Shown here piece after piece: positions 29,530 through 38,355 of a stretch of 64,000 nt of DNA. Made by a program: the position numbers and the translations under genes. Position 1 is the first letter of the stretch. Each line of letters begins with the position of its first letter. Where the stretch lies: positions 434,001-498,000 of the forward strand of contig NZ_JAPJZJ010000001.1 in the NCBI RefSeq assembly GCF_028858515.1, given 5' to 3'. This DNA is from Aurantiacibacter sp. D1-12. Its GTDB lineage: Bacteria > Pseudomonadota > Alphaproteobacteria > Sphingomonadales > Sphingomonadaceae. Under the pieces are notes generated by a model. The model did not search any database. It saw only the letters and a program-made list of their open reading frames with translations, and had not been told where the DNA came from.

Positions 29530-30684
29530 TTAGTTGCCCGAGCCCGGACCGTAGGTCACTTCCACACGGCGGTTCTGCAGTTCGCGAACACCGTCTGCGG
29601 TTGCAACGCGCGGCTGGCTCTCACCAAAGGCTTCGCTCATGATGCGAGCAGCCGGGATGCCGCGACCCGTGAGGTAGTTACGAACCGAAGCGTTACGACG
29701 CTCGGACAGGCCGACGTTGTACGTGGTCGAACCCGAACGGTCAGCGTGACCGGCGAGCATGACCTGAGCCGAGCCGCAGTTGCCGTAAGCCGTCACAGCC
29801 GAGTTCAGCACAGTGGCTGCTTCCGGAGTAATGTCGCTTTCGTCCCAGTCGAAGAACACGATGTAAGGACCCGTGTTGCACTCAACAACCGGCGGCGGAG
29901 GCGGCGGTGGTGGAGGCGGCGGAGGCGGCGGCGGAGGCGGCGGAGGCGGCGGAGGCGGAGGCGGAGGTGCTTCCGAGCCACCAAAATTGAACATCAGCGT
30001 TCCGAGGATCGAGTGACCACCGACGTCTGCATCGAACGTACGACCAGTTGTATCGGTGTACTCTGTGCCCGTCACACGGTGATACTTGTACTTCAGCGAA
30101 ACATCGATGCTGTCGCTGACGGGGGCGTAGAGCTGGGCAATCGCCTGCCAAGCGAAGCCGGTGTCATCGACATCGGTGAAAAGCTGAGCGGTCGAAAATG
30201 CAGCAACGTCCTCGAGCGAAGTGTTGGCGAAGCCGACGCCACCGCCAATTGCGATGCCGATGCCGTCATTGCCACCAAAGTCGAGCAGCGCATTGAACAT
30301 TGCGCTCCACTCATCGCCTTGGCCAGCTGCCGGAGACCAGAACCCATTGTTGGTGAATCCCGGAGTGTTAGGAAATGCCAGGTTGCCTGCAGCGTCGGCA
30401 GGGACCCCCAGACCGTCACTGTCATCGATCGCATCGATGTCGTATTGGCGGTATGAACCTTCGACTTCGAAACGGAGCGGGCCAGCGTCATAGCCGAGAA
30501 CAGCTTCGCCTTCCCAACCGTGGTCGAGTTCCAGGTTGATTTCGTCCGTCCCCAGATCGAGGTCGGTATCATCCGGCGAGGTTACGCCGAAACCGGCACC
30601 AAAGTAGAATTCGCCGTCACGGGCTGCAGCAGGTGTTGCGACACACGCTGTCCCAGCCAGCAAGGCGATGGTAAGTTTCTTCAT
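29530..30684 (-). CDS. OmpA-family outer membrane protein with 26-proline linker
   Basis: The ATG at 30684 follows GGGGGAT and gives a 384-residue protein with signal peptide MKKLTIALLAGTACVATPAAA. Residues about 22-238 form the OmpA-like beta-barrel. An uninterrupted run of 26 Pro (240-265) links it to the C-terminal OmpA peptidoglycan-binding domain (270-380; VFFDWDESDITPEA, AGHADRSGSTTYNVGLSERR). It anchors the outer membrane to the wall. It is monocistronic: a 122-bp gap lies upstream and a strong terminator downstream. Confidence 0.95.
   Translation of the reverse strand: MKKLTIALLAGTACVATPAAARDGEFYFGAGFGVTSPDDTDLDLGTDEINLELDHGWEGEAVLGYDAGPLRFEVEGSYRQYDIDAIDDSDGLGVPADAAGNLAFPNTPGFTNNGFWSPAAGQGDEWSAMFNALLDFGGNDGIGIAIGGGVGFANTSLEDVAAFSTAQLFTDVDDTGFAWQAIAQLYAPVSDSIDVSLKYKYHRVTGTEYTDTTGRTFDADVGGHSILGTLMFNFGGSEAPPPPPPPPPPPPPPPPPPPPPPPPPPVVECNTGPYIVFFDWDESDITPEAATVLNSAVTAYGNCGSAQVMLAGHADRSGSTTYNVGLSERRNASVRNYLTGRGIPAARIMSEAFGESQPRVATADGVRELQNRRVEVTYGPGSGN
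29890..29967. repeat. Proline-codon tract in ompA
   Basis: Seventy-eight bases of GGC/GGA/GGT-type triplets (plus strand) encode 26 consecutive Pro on the minus strand. The codons are mixed, but the low-complexity run could vary in length by slippage in steps of 3. Confidence 0.95.
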
Positions 30685-30806
30685 CAAATTATCCCCCAAA
30701 CAACAAGGATCACGAATCGATGCGCAGTCATTGCCAATCGAATGGACAGACCATGCCACACACATGCAAGGCGTGTTAAGCCAAAACCGCATAGAATGCC
30801 AATGAT

Positions 30807-31886
30807 TCACAGAAGTTGTAGCTGTCCGTCCACACTTGACGCACGAAAACGGGATGAATCGAGTGTAAAATTACGCTTCACAATGCCGTTTTTGCGACAG
30901 GCGATGGCGAATCTTGCGCGGAAGAGCTCGGCCCAAACACCTTTCGGGCGTAATCTTGAAAAGAAATTGGGATCATTGTCCCGGCCGTTACGGATCGACC
31001 GGACAATGCCCATCACTTTGTCTGCCCGTTCCGGATAATGGACCTGTAGCCATTCACGAAAGAGCGGTGCGACTTCGTGGGGGAGACGCAGAAGTATCCA
31101 TCCGCAGCTAGTGACGCCGCGCTTTGCGGCTTGCTCAATGATCGCTTCCATGTGGCAGTCTGTAATTGCAGGGATGATAGGTGCGATCGAGCAATGGGTC
31201 GGAACCTTTGCGTCAGCAAGTTTGCCCAGCGCATCCAGTCGCTTGATCGGTGACGCGGCTCTCGGCTCCAGCCTGGAGGACAGGATCGGATCGAGGCTTG
31301 TGACCGATATGGCCACGGCCACAAGATTGTGCCCGGCCATTTCCGCAAGAAGATCTATGTCGCGCAGAACGCGGTCCGATTTTGTTGTGATTGTCACCGG
31401 ATGGCGTGTCTCGAGGCAAATCTCCAACAACTGGCGGGTGATTTTGTAGCGTCGCTCGATAGGCTGGTAGGGGTCTGTATTGGTCCCCATGGCTATAGGC
31501 TTCGGCCTATATTTCCGGCGGCCCAGGGTCTCTCGCAGGAGGGCAGGAGCGCTGGGCTTGGCAAACAACTTGGTCTCGAAGTCCAGCCCTGGTGACAGGT
31601 CATGGAATGCGTGCGTCGGTCGGGCAAAGCAATAGACACATCCATGCTCGCATCCGCGATATGCGTTGATTGACCGGTCGAAGTTGATGTCCGGTGACTG
31701 GTTGAATGAGAGAATGGTTTTCGGATTCTCTTCTGTCACTGTGGTGCGGAGTTTGGCCGGGGCACCGTCCACCACGGAAATTGTATCACGCCAGTCGCCA
31801 TCTCGCTCGCGATCCGCGAGACCAAATCGTTGCGGCACGGCCGCGGATTGCGCGCCGCGACCCTTGATAGGCGAGGGCTTGTGCAT
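30807..31886 (-). CDS. PA0069-family radical SAM protein
   Basis: The 359-residue product carries a radical SAM CxxxCxxC cluster motif (CEHGCVYC, Cys79, Cys83, Cys86) and belongs to the SplB-like/PA0069 group (FNQSPDINFDRSINAYRGC, MGTNTDPYQPIE). Members have no firmly established function. I chose the ATG at 31886; an in-frame TTG at 31904 would add six residues and neither has a strong ribosome binding site. It is transcribed leftward behind moaB with 71 bp between. Confidence 0.9.
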   Translation of the reverse strand: MHKPSPIKGRGAQSAAVPQRFGLADRERDGDWRDTISVVDGAPAKLRTTVTEENPKTILSFNQSPDINFDRSINAYRGCEHGCVYCFARPTHAFHDLSPGLDFETKLFAKPSAPALLRETLGRRKYRPKPIAMGTNTDPYQPIERRYKITRQLLEICLETRHPVTITTKSDRVLRDIDLLAEMAGHNLVAVAISVTSLDPILSSRLEPRAASPIKRLDALGKLADAKVPTHCSIAPIIPAITDCHMEAIIEQAAKRGVTSCGWILLRLPHEVAPLFREWLQVHYPERADKVMGIVRSIRNGRDNDPNFFSRLRPKGVWAELFRARFAIACRKNGIVKRNFTLDSSRFRASSVDGQLQLL

Positions 31887-31957
31887 GGAACATAAGTAGA
31901 ACAAATAACGAAATCAGGCAAGGAGCTTTGAACTCGGATTATGCTCGGCTGCGGAAC

Positions 31958-32485
31958 CTAGCGTTCGTTCAGGCGCGGCATAAGTTCGATAAAGTTGCAA
32001 GGACGATGGCGACTGTCGAGCTGATGGGAGAGGATCTTGTCCCACCCGTCCTTCACCGCTCCGTTCGATCCCGGCAAGGCGAAGATATAGGTGCCGCCCG
32101 CCAGGACAGCACATGCGCGAGACTGGACTGTCGAGGTGCCGATCATGTCGAAGCTGATCCAGCGGAACAGCTCTCCAAAGCCCGGGATGTCCTTATCCTT
32201 CACCTCGTCGAGAGCTTCGGGCGTAACATCGCGGCCGGTCAGACCTGTTCCGCCCGTACTAATTACGGCATCGATCTGAGCGTCCGTGATCCATTCGCGC
32301 AACTGATCTGCAATCAGGTTAGTGTCGTCTTTAATGATCACGCGGCGAACAAGCATATGTCCTTTCGCGGCGATCCGGTCTGCGAGGATATCTCCAGAGG
32401 TATCATCAACTTCCGTGCGTGTGTCGGATACGGTCAAAAGCGCTATGTTGATCGGGACAAATTCGCGGGCCTCGTCGATCGCCAT
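31958..32485 (-). CDS. moaB: Molybdenum cofactor biosynthesis protein MoaB
   Basis: MoaB-type proteins adenylylate molybdopterin or act redundantly with MogA. The 175-residue protein starts at the ATG at 32485, which shares one base with the stop of the upstream transglycosylase (TGATG). The MPT-binding signature [17 protein letters not shown] (76-92) and [13 protein letters not shown] near the end are intact. The length equals E. coli MoaB. No other molybdopterin gene is nearby. Confidence 0.94.
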   Translation of the reverse strand: MAIDEAREFVPINIALLTVSDTRTEVDDTSGDILADRIAAKGHMLVRRVIIKDDTNLIADQLREWITDAQIDAVISTGGTGLTGRDVTPEALDEVKDKDIPGFGELFRWISFDMIGTSTVQSRACAVLAGGTYIFALPGSNGAVKDGWDKILSHQLDSRHRPCNFIELMPRLNER

Positions 32486-34257
32486 CAGCGTCGGCCGCTC
32501 GACATGTAGCTGCGTCCGTCGGACGAACCGTCCGGGAACATAGGCCATTCGTTCTGTGCGAGCGCCGCGCGTGTCGGCGATGAGGCGTTCGCTTGTCGTT
32601 CGTACATCCAGTAGTTGCGCATCACGATAGAAACGTAACCGCGGGTCTCCCAATATGGGATGGCTTCCATATAAAGGAGTGGATCGTTCTGATCGTTCAC
32701 CTCGGAAACCCAGCGCGTAATGGGCGTCAGGCCGGCGTTGTAGGCTGCCATGATCTGCGGCAGGCGCCCCTGTGTTGAGGAATGTCGCGCAACCATCTGC
32801 AAATTGCACTGGCCCAGCGCGAGGTTCATTTCCGGATCGAACACGTCAATTGCTCTCGCTGACCTGCCTACACAGCCCGCATGTTGTCTGAGCGTTGGCG
32901 GCGTGATCTGCATCAGCCCCTGCGCATTCGCGGGGCTCACCGCATTGGGCCGGAACACCGATTCCTGCAGGATGTGCGCAAAGGCGAGCGCGGGATCGAC
33001 TTGCCAGCCATTGAATGGCGCATAGCGCGGCGCAGGGAAGTGTGAGGCCGGGTCTGCCTGCCCTCCTGCTGGTGCATTTAGCGCCATATACATTTGCGTT
33101 TGCGGGAAACCGAGAGCGCGAGCGAGCCTTGAGAGTGCTTCGTATTCTTGTGGCGACCCTATGCGGGCCTGATGAATCAGGACTTGGCTGCCCAATACAT
33201 CGCGCCCGATCTCCGCCAAGGCGACCGAGATGCGCACATTCTCAATCGAGCCAATTGCGCGCCAGTCTGCGTCGGTCAGGTCAGCGGTTTCGACCCGTTC
33301 AGGCAGTTCGCGGCCCAGATGTTCGGCAGCGAGCATTCCGTAGAGCACGCGATCATCGCTGGCCGCATTGCCTAGCATGCGTGCGCTCAATTCCGGCTGG
33401 CGGCATCGCAAGGCAGCGCGCGATCCCCAATACAGAGCGGCGGCACGCAAGTTGGGACTGTGCGCACCTGCTGCTGCGCGCTGGAAGTACTCGAGCGAAG
33501 TCTGGCAATCACCAAGACGCCAGGCGGCAAGTCCGGCAACCCAGTCACCCTCGGAAACCCAGGAACCCGAACCCGCACCGACAGTCTGCGCCATCGCGAA
33601 TGCTTCTTCATCGCGGTTCTCGATGAAATAGCTCCAGGCGACTTTCTGCCGCCACTCGGCGCGCGCTTCCGGACTGAGCGAGGCGTCGACACCGTCCAGC
33701 AGGAGGCGCGCTCCGTCGGGATCATCATCGGAAATGTGCTGGATAATTCCACTGCGAACACTTGAAGGCATGCTGCCATCGTCAATCGAACGCGGACGCG
33801 TCCGGCGCGGCATGGCATTCTGGCTGTAGAAGTCGCGGACGTAGGGAAGATCCGGCTCCCTTTCGAGGCCCCGCGTCACTCCAAGGCGACCGAGCTGTTC
33901 AGCCTGCGGAAGATTGTAGCCACTCTCCAGCCAGTCGACGATTGCCGGCAATTGCACGGCAGGAGAATTGGCGTGGAGATAATACTCCGCTCGGGCAACA
34001 TCATGCAGCAGACCGTCGCTGCGCTGCGCCAACAGCGTTTCTACATCAGCCCAGTTTTGCCGGTCTATGGCCGTGAATACACGGTCATAATAGTCCCGAT
34101 CTGCTGAGCTAAGCTGTTGCGGAACGCCCGAAGAAGCGGTGCGTGCCGAGAAGTAAGTCCGCGTATCAGTATCCTGCGCGGTTGCCGCAATGGGTATTGA
34201 AAGCAGAGCGGCGCCAACAGCGGTAAGTTTGGCAAAAAGCGACTTGGGGGGAGTCAT
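32485..34257 (-). CDS. Soluble lytic murein transglycosylase
   Basis: This exported enzyme cleaves the MurNAc-GlcNAc bond of peptidoglycan to 1,6-anhydro products. Its 590 residues comprise a signal peptide (cleavage near ATA), an alpha-helical superhelix of TPR/SLT-U type (about 40-400), and a C-terminal SLT domain. Catalytic Glu432 lies in HILQESVFRPNAVS, followed by GLMQITPPT and AAYNAG. It is the middle gene of a tight leftward set: 3 bp behind the UDG-like gene and overlapping moaB by one base. Confidence 0.94.
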   Translation of the reverse strand: MTPPKSLFAKLTAVGAALLSIPIAATAQDTDTRTYFSARTASSGVPQQLSSADRDYYDRVFTAIDRQNWADVETLLAQRSDGLLHDVARAEYYLHANSPAVQLPAIVDWLESGYNLPQAEQLGRLGVTRGLEREPDLPYVRDFYSQNAMPRRTRPRSIDDGSMPSSVRSGIIQHISDDDPDGARLLLDGVDASLSPEARAEWRQKVAWSYFIENRDEEAFAMAQTVGAGSGSWVSEGDWVAGLAAWRLGDCQTSLEYFQRAAAGAHSPNLRAAALYWGSRAALRCRQPELSARMLGNAASDDRVLYGMLAAEHLGRELPERVETADLTDADWRAIGSIENVRISVALAEIGRDVLGSQVLIHQARIGSPQEYEALSRLARALGFPQTQMYMALNAPAGGQADPASHFPAPRYAPFNGWQVDPALAFAHILQESVFRPNAVSPANAQGLMQITPPTLRQHAGCVGRSARAIDVFDPEMNLALGQCNLQMVARHSSTQGRLPQIMAAYNAGLTPITRWVSEVNDQNDPLLYMEAIPYWETRGYVSIVMRNYWMYERQANASSPTRAALAQNEWPMFPDGSSDGRSYMSSGRR

Positions 34258-34260
34258 GGG

Positions 34261-34989
34261 TCAGGCAGTCCATTGCAAGAGCCTGTGCCACAGCCGCGCG
34301 CGTTGGCGCGGATGATCGAGCAGGCGTTCGGGTGCAAAAGTGGTGAGGGCGGGAAAGCCGCCTAGTTCGGAAAACTTTTCGGGCGGCGCATCTGCATCGT
34401 GGCCGAGTAATGCTGGCAGCTTGCTACCGAAAATAAGCAATCGCTGCGGCTTGGCGAGGGCGATGTGGTGCTTAACCGCTTCGCCCAATCCGTCCGCTTT
34501 CAACGCGGCCCAGTCAGGCAGCGGCATATTGGCTGGGAGGGCGCTGGCCCAGTAGACAGAGGCCGGATCGACGCCGATTGCCTTGGCAATGTTGCTGATC
34601 AGCTTACCCTGCGCTGCGCTGAGTAAAGTTTCACGGTCATCGATTTCGGGCATCGGTGCCAGTATCATGAGCGATGCGTCAACGCCGCCTCGCGGTGCAA
34701 CCCGCGTTTGCGAACCACCTGGCAGCGGCGTGTCCTTATCGGCCCACCAGCTCTGGAAAGCAGCAAGATCGGCTGGCAACATATCCTTCGTGATGGATGG
34801 GGTGTGCGGTGTTTCTTCGGCTTTTTTACCTACCTCTGAGGGCGGCGGAGCTGGCTTGCGAACCTCTTCCGGGTCTTCGAGCCAGCTTTGCGGTTCATCA
34901 TTAAAATCACAGTCGACGCCAGCGCCACGCCACCAATCAAGGGCAGCAGCGTAGTCGTTCGCCAGCGAATTTTCTGCGTGATTTTGCAT
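34261..34989 (-). CDS. Uracil-DNA glycosylase-superfamily protein, degenerate active site
   Basis: The 242-residue product (ATG at 34989) has an N-terminal low-complexity half. Its C-terminal half matches the UDG superfamily in layout: SLMILAPMPEIDDRETLL at motif A, VYWASALPANMP, RLLIFGSKLPALLG, and LTTFAPERLLDHP at motif B. The usual family-4 signatures (GEAPG...ED and HPS) are replaced by APMPE and APE. Only one Cys is present, so the 4Fe-4S cluster of family 4 cannot form. Activity is therefore doubtful. It is divergent to ETF-QO (85 bp between starts). Confidence 0.78.
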   Translation of the reverse strand: MQNHAENSLANDYAAALDWWRGAGVDCDFNDEPQSWLEDPEEVRKPAPPPSEVGKKAEETPHTPSITKDMLPADLAAFQSWWADKDTPLPGGSQTRVAPRGGVDASLMILAPMPEIDDRETLLSAAQGKLISNIAKAIGVDPASVYWASALPANMPLPDWAALKADGLGEAVKHHIALAKPQRLLIFGSKLPALLGHDADAPPEKFSELGGFPALTTFAPERLLDHPRQRARLWHRLLQWTA

Positions 34990-35074
34990 ATTCGGACCAA
35001 AGGTGGTCTTGACCTCAAGCGGGGCGTCGATCAAGCCCCCGATCAACAGAACATCTGCAAAACGGGATGAAATG

Positions 35075-36721
35075 ATGGTTGAACGGGAATCAATGCCCGT
35101 AGACGTGGTGATTGTGGGCGGCGGACCGGCTGGTCTGTCGGCGGCTATCCGTCTCAAGCAAATCAATGAAGAGCTGGAAGTTGTCGTACTGGAAAAGGGT
35201 TCCGAAATCGGGGCGCATATCCTTTCCGGAGCGGTGGTTGACCCCAAGGCGCTTGATGAGCTGCTGCCTGAATGGCGAACGATGGATTGTTCGATGGCGG
35301 AGACACCCGTCACCGATAACTGGCATTGGGTGTTGACCGGTAGCGGGAAAGTGGCCTTGCCGCACCTCGCCATGCCTCCGTTCATGTCGAACAAGGGATG
35401 CTACACGGGCTCGCTCGGCAACCTGACCCGTTGGCTCGGTGAACAGGCCGAGGCGCTGGGCGTCATGGTTTTTCCGGGCTTCCCGGCGGCGGAAGTCACC
35501 TTCAACGAAGGTGGCGCCGTAACTGGCGTGATCACGCAGGACATGGGCGTTGCCGCCGATGGTTCGCACAAGCCGGACTTTCAGCCGGGAATGGAGATTC
35601 AGGCCAAGTATACGCTTTTCGCCGAAGGTGCGCGCGGCAACCTCACTAAGCAGATGAAAGCGAAGTTTGATCTCGAGGCAAACTGCGAACCGCAGGTTTA
35701 CGGCCTTGGTATCAAGGAATTGTGGGATATCGACCCCGACAAGCATGTTCCGGGCAGGGTGATCCATACGCAGGGCTGGCCGCTTAGCGAGAGCGATACG
35801 TGGGGTGGTGGCTTCCTCTACCATCAGGCGAATGGCCAGGTGGCACTCGGTTTTGTGACGGCGCTTGATTACAAGAACCCCTACGTCTCGCCGTTTCAGG
35901 AATTCCAGCGGTGGAAGCAGCATCCTGCGATCCGCGAATACCTCGAAGGAGGTACCCGTGTGGCCTATGGTGCGCGCGCCATCAACGAAGGTGGCTGGCA
36001 GTCTGTGCCCAAGCTCGCCTTCCCGGGTGGTGCGCTGATTGGTTGTGCGGCTGGCTTTGTGAACGTCCCGCGGATCAAGGGCAGCCATACCGCTATGAAG
36101 AGCGGTATGCTCGCGGCAGAAGCCGTCGCGCAGGCTATAATTGATGGCAAAGAGCATACCGAAGTTGCTGAATACGAAGCGAACTTGCGCGAAAGCTGGA
36201 TCGCCAAGGAACTGAAACTTGTCCAGAACGCGCAGCCCATGGTTGCCAAGTTTGGCAATGATCTGGGGACAGTGCTCGCAGGGATTGACATGTGGACGCG
36301 CCAGCTGAAACTCGGCGTGATCCCGGCGATGAAGCACCACCGCGATTACGAGGAGCTGCAACGCGCGGACCTCTACCAGCCGATCGACTATCCCAAACCA
36401 GACGGGAAGATCAGCTTCGACCGGCTTACAAGTGTGTCTTACAGCTTCACAAACCATGCAGAGGATCAGCCGAATCACCTGAAGGTGGCGGACCTCGAAT
36501 TGCAGCATGACAGCGAACTGGAAGTCTTTGGCGGCCCTTCGACACGCTACTGCCCGGCAGGCGTGTATGAATGGCTGGAGCAGGATGATGGATCGATGAA
36601 GTTCCAGATCAACTCGCAGAACTGCATCCACTGCAAGACTTGCGATATCAAGGACCCGAACCAGAACATCAACTGGACCACGCCCGAAGGCGGCGGTGGG
36701 CCGAACTATCCGAATATGTGA
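35075..36721 (+). CDS. Electron transfer flavoprotein-ubiquinone oxidoreductase
   Basis: ETF-QO is a membrane-associated flavoprotein that passes electrons from ETF (fatty-acid and amino-acid oxidation) to ubiquinone. The 548-residue protein opens with the FAD-binding VVIVGGGPAGLSAA and ends with a 4Fe-4S ligand set (YCPAGVYEW and CIHCKTCDIKDP). Two ATG codons stand back to back (35072, 35075); I prefer the second because a GGGA lies 7 bases before it. It ends 5 bp before the likely ispE start. Confidence 0.96.
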   Translation: MVERESMPVDVVIVGGGPAGLSAAIRLKQINEELEVVVLEKGSEIGAHILSGAVVDPKALDELLPEWRTMDCSMAETPVTDNWHWVLTGSGKVALPHLAMPPFMSNKGCYTGSLGNLTRWLGEQAEALGVMVFPGFPAAEVTFNEGGAVTGVITQDMGVAADGSHKPDFQPGMEIQAKYTLFAEGARGNLTKQMKAKFDLEANCEPQVYGLGIKELWDIDPDKHVPGRVIHTQGWPLSESDTWGGGFLYHQANGQVALGFVTALDYKNPYVSPFQEFQRWKQHPAIREYLEGGTRVAYGARAINEGGWQSVPKLAFPGGALIGCAAGFVNVPRIKGSHTAMKSGMLAAEAVAQAIIDGKEHTEVAEYEANLRESWIAKELKLVQNAQPMVAKFGNDLGTVLAGIDMWTRQLKLGVIPAMKHHRDYEELQRADLYQPIDYPKPDGKISFDRLTSVSYSFTNHAEDQPNHLKVADLELQHDSELEVFGGPSTRYCPAGVYEWLEQDDGSMKFQINSQNCIHCKTCDIKDPNQNINWTTPEGGGGPNYPNM

Positions 36722-36725
36722 CGCA

Positions 36726-37538
36726 TTGCGGCTAACCGAAACCGCCTACGCCAAAATCAATCTCGCGCTGCATGTCCGTAAGCGGCGCGAGGATGGCTAT
36801 CATGTGCTCGAAACGCTGTTTGCCTTCGTCGATGCGGGTGACGTGCTTACAGCGCAGTCTGCGGAGCAGGACAGGCTCACTACCGTCGGCGAGTTTGCAA
36901 CGACCCTGAGCGATCCCTTCGGCAACATCGTGGCCAAGGCGCTCAGTGCGCTTCCTCGTCCCGATGGCCTCGCAATCACGCTCGAGAAGAACCTGCCCGT
37001 AGCTGCGGGCCTTGGCGGCGGTTCAGCTGACGCAGGCGCTGTCTTCCGTATTATCCGGGACACTTACGGTTTGCCCGAGGATTGGCGCGAGCGCGCGGCA
37101 AGGCTTGGCGCAGATGTCCCCGCATGTGTCGATAGCGATATGCACATCGGCCTTGGTGTGGGTGACGAACGGCGCGAAGTCGTCAACGACATGGCAGGTA
37201 TGGCCGTTCTTCTCGTCAACCCGCGCGTCCCGCTTTCCACTGGAGCGGTCTTCAAGGCGTGGAACGGAAAGGACCTTGGTCCGTTACCGATGGGTAGTGC
37301 CAGTGAAATTTCCCGCAATAGCCGCAATGATTTACGCCCTGCCGCAGTGGAGCTTTGCCCGCCCATCGTACACGTTTTGGAGGCGCTGAAGGATACCGAT
37401 TCGTGGATGTGCGAAATGTCCGGCAGTGGGGCAACCTGCTTTGCCTTGTATGAAGACGTTGCACATCGTGATCGCGCTGCCCAAGTCATTGCGGAGAGCG
37501 AGCCACAGTGGTGGCAGATGAAAGGACAACTTCGATGA
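36726..37538 (+). CDS. ispE: 4-diphosphocytidyl-2-C-methyl-D-erythritol kinase
   Basis: IspE phosphorylates CDP-methylerythritol in the non-mevalonate isoprenoid pathway. The 270-residue GHMP kinase has the N-terminal TETAYAKINLALHV (Lys10) and the ATP loop PVAAGLGGGSADAG (91-104). No ATG start fits: I chose a TTG at 36726, where the family N-terminus begins. A GTG at 36696 inside the ETF-QO gene would add ten residues unlike the family. The 3' end overlaps the next gene in an ATGA. Confidence 0.93.
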   Translation: MRLTETAYAKINLALHVRKRREDGYHVLETLFAFVDAGDVLTAQSAEQDRLTTVGEFATTLSDPFGNIVAKALSALPRPDGLAITLEKNLPVAAGLGGGSADAGAVFRIIRDTYGLPEDWRERAARLGADVPACVDSDMHIGLGVGDERREVVNDMAGMAVLLVNPRVPLSTGAVFKAWNGKDLGPLPMGSASEISRNSRNDLRPAAVELCPPIVHVLEALKDTDSWMCEMSGSGATCFALYEDVAHRDRAAQVIAESEPQWWQMKGQLR

Positions 37539-38263
37539 GCGAACCCGTGTTCCGCATGATTGGCGAGGCTACGCGTGGCGGAATCGTCGCCGTGTGCGAC
37601 CATGCCTCCAATCGCGTGCCTGACGGGATCGAGCTTGGCTTATCCGCTGCCGCTATGGAAAAGCACATCGCCTATGATCTGGGTGCAGCAGGCGTGACAG
37701 AGCGTTTGGCGCGCCGTCACGGCATTGCGGCGATGCTCTCTGATGTCAGCCGTCTGGTGATCGACCATCATCGTGAGGAGGAGTCCAATGGCCTTATCCC
37801 GACAACCAGCGATGGCATTCTGATCCCCGGCAACATCGGTGCTGATCGGGAGAAGCGCCTCGAGGACTATCATCGTCCCTATCACCGCGCGATGGAAACC
37901 TGGCTGGAGCAGGTCAATCCCGGCCTGATCCTTTCGATCCACAGCTTTACACCAAAGCTGGAAAGCAAACCGCAGGAAGATCGCCCGTGGGAAATCGGCC
38001 TGCTCTACAACAACGATGATAGCGCCGCGCTGCACGCAATCCGCTTGTTCAGCGAGCTTGGCGTGACCGTGGGCGACAACGAGCCCTATTCAGGCAGGGA
38101 ATTCAACGCGACCATGAACCGCCATGCGGAAGCGCTGGGCCGTCCCTATTGCGCTATCGAGATCCGCAATGATCTGATCCTGCAGGAACGTGGGCAGGCG
38201 CGTTGGGCTGCAATCATTGCCGATGTGGCTGGCCGCGTGAAGCTGGCGCTCGAGACGGTTTAA
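37535..38263 (+). CDS. N-formylglutamate amidohydrolase-family protein
   Basis: The 242-residue product belongs to the HutG/N-formylglutamate amidohydrolase superfamily. CDHASN at the start and SRLVIDHHREE, ILSIHSFTP and EIRNDL later provide the usual metal-binding and acid residues. The family hydrolyses N-formylglutamate in histidine breakdown, but no hut gene is near, so the true substrate is open. The ATG overlaps the ispE stop (ATGA) with an AAGGA site before it. Confidence 0.9.
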   Translation: MSEPVFRMIGEATRGGIVAVCDHASNRVPDGIELGLSAAAMEKHIAYDLGAAGVTERLARRHGIAAMLSDVSRLVIDHHREEESNGLIPTTSDGILIPGNIGADREKRLEDYHRPYHRAMETWLEQVNPGLILSIHSFTPKLESKPQEDRPWEIGLLYNNDDSAALHAIRLFSELGVTVGDNEPYSGREFNATMNRHAEALGRPYCAIEIRNDLILQERGQARWAAIIADVAGRVKLALETV

Positions 38264-38305
38264 GTCTCTCTACCGCACAACAAAGCTTTTCCTGTTGGGG
38301 TTTGC

Positions 38306-38333
38306 GCGGTCCTTCCGTTAGTGTCGGGACCGC
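38306..38333 (+). promoter_or_regulatory. Inverted repeat in the ilvD leader
   Basis: GCGGTCC (38306-38312) and GGACCGC (38327-38333) are a perfect 7-bp inverted repeat with a 14-base spacer. The right arm ends 22 bp before the ilvD ATG. It could be an operator or an mRNA hairpin near the ribosome binding site. No T-run follows, so it is not a standard terminator. Confidence 0.35.
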
Positions 38334-38355
38334 AACATAGACCAATGGATAGCTG

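Noticed and set aside
29524-30456. Plus-strand frame with a long Arg/Trp run
   Set aside because: The run is simply the reverse of the OmpA proline codons.
30685-30806. ompA promoter
   Set aside because: TTGGCA boxes occur, but none has a convincing -10 element at proper spacing, so no promoter was called.
35090-36631. Open frame of about 510 codons antisense to ETF-QO
   Set aside because: Composition of a mirror frame; the plus strand carries FAD and iron-sulfur motifs.
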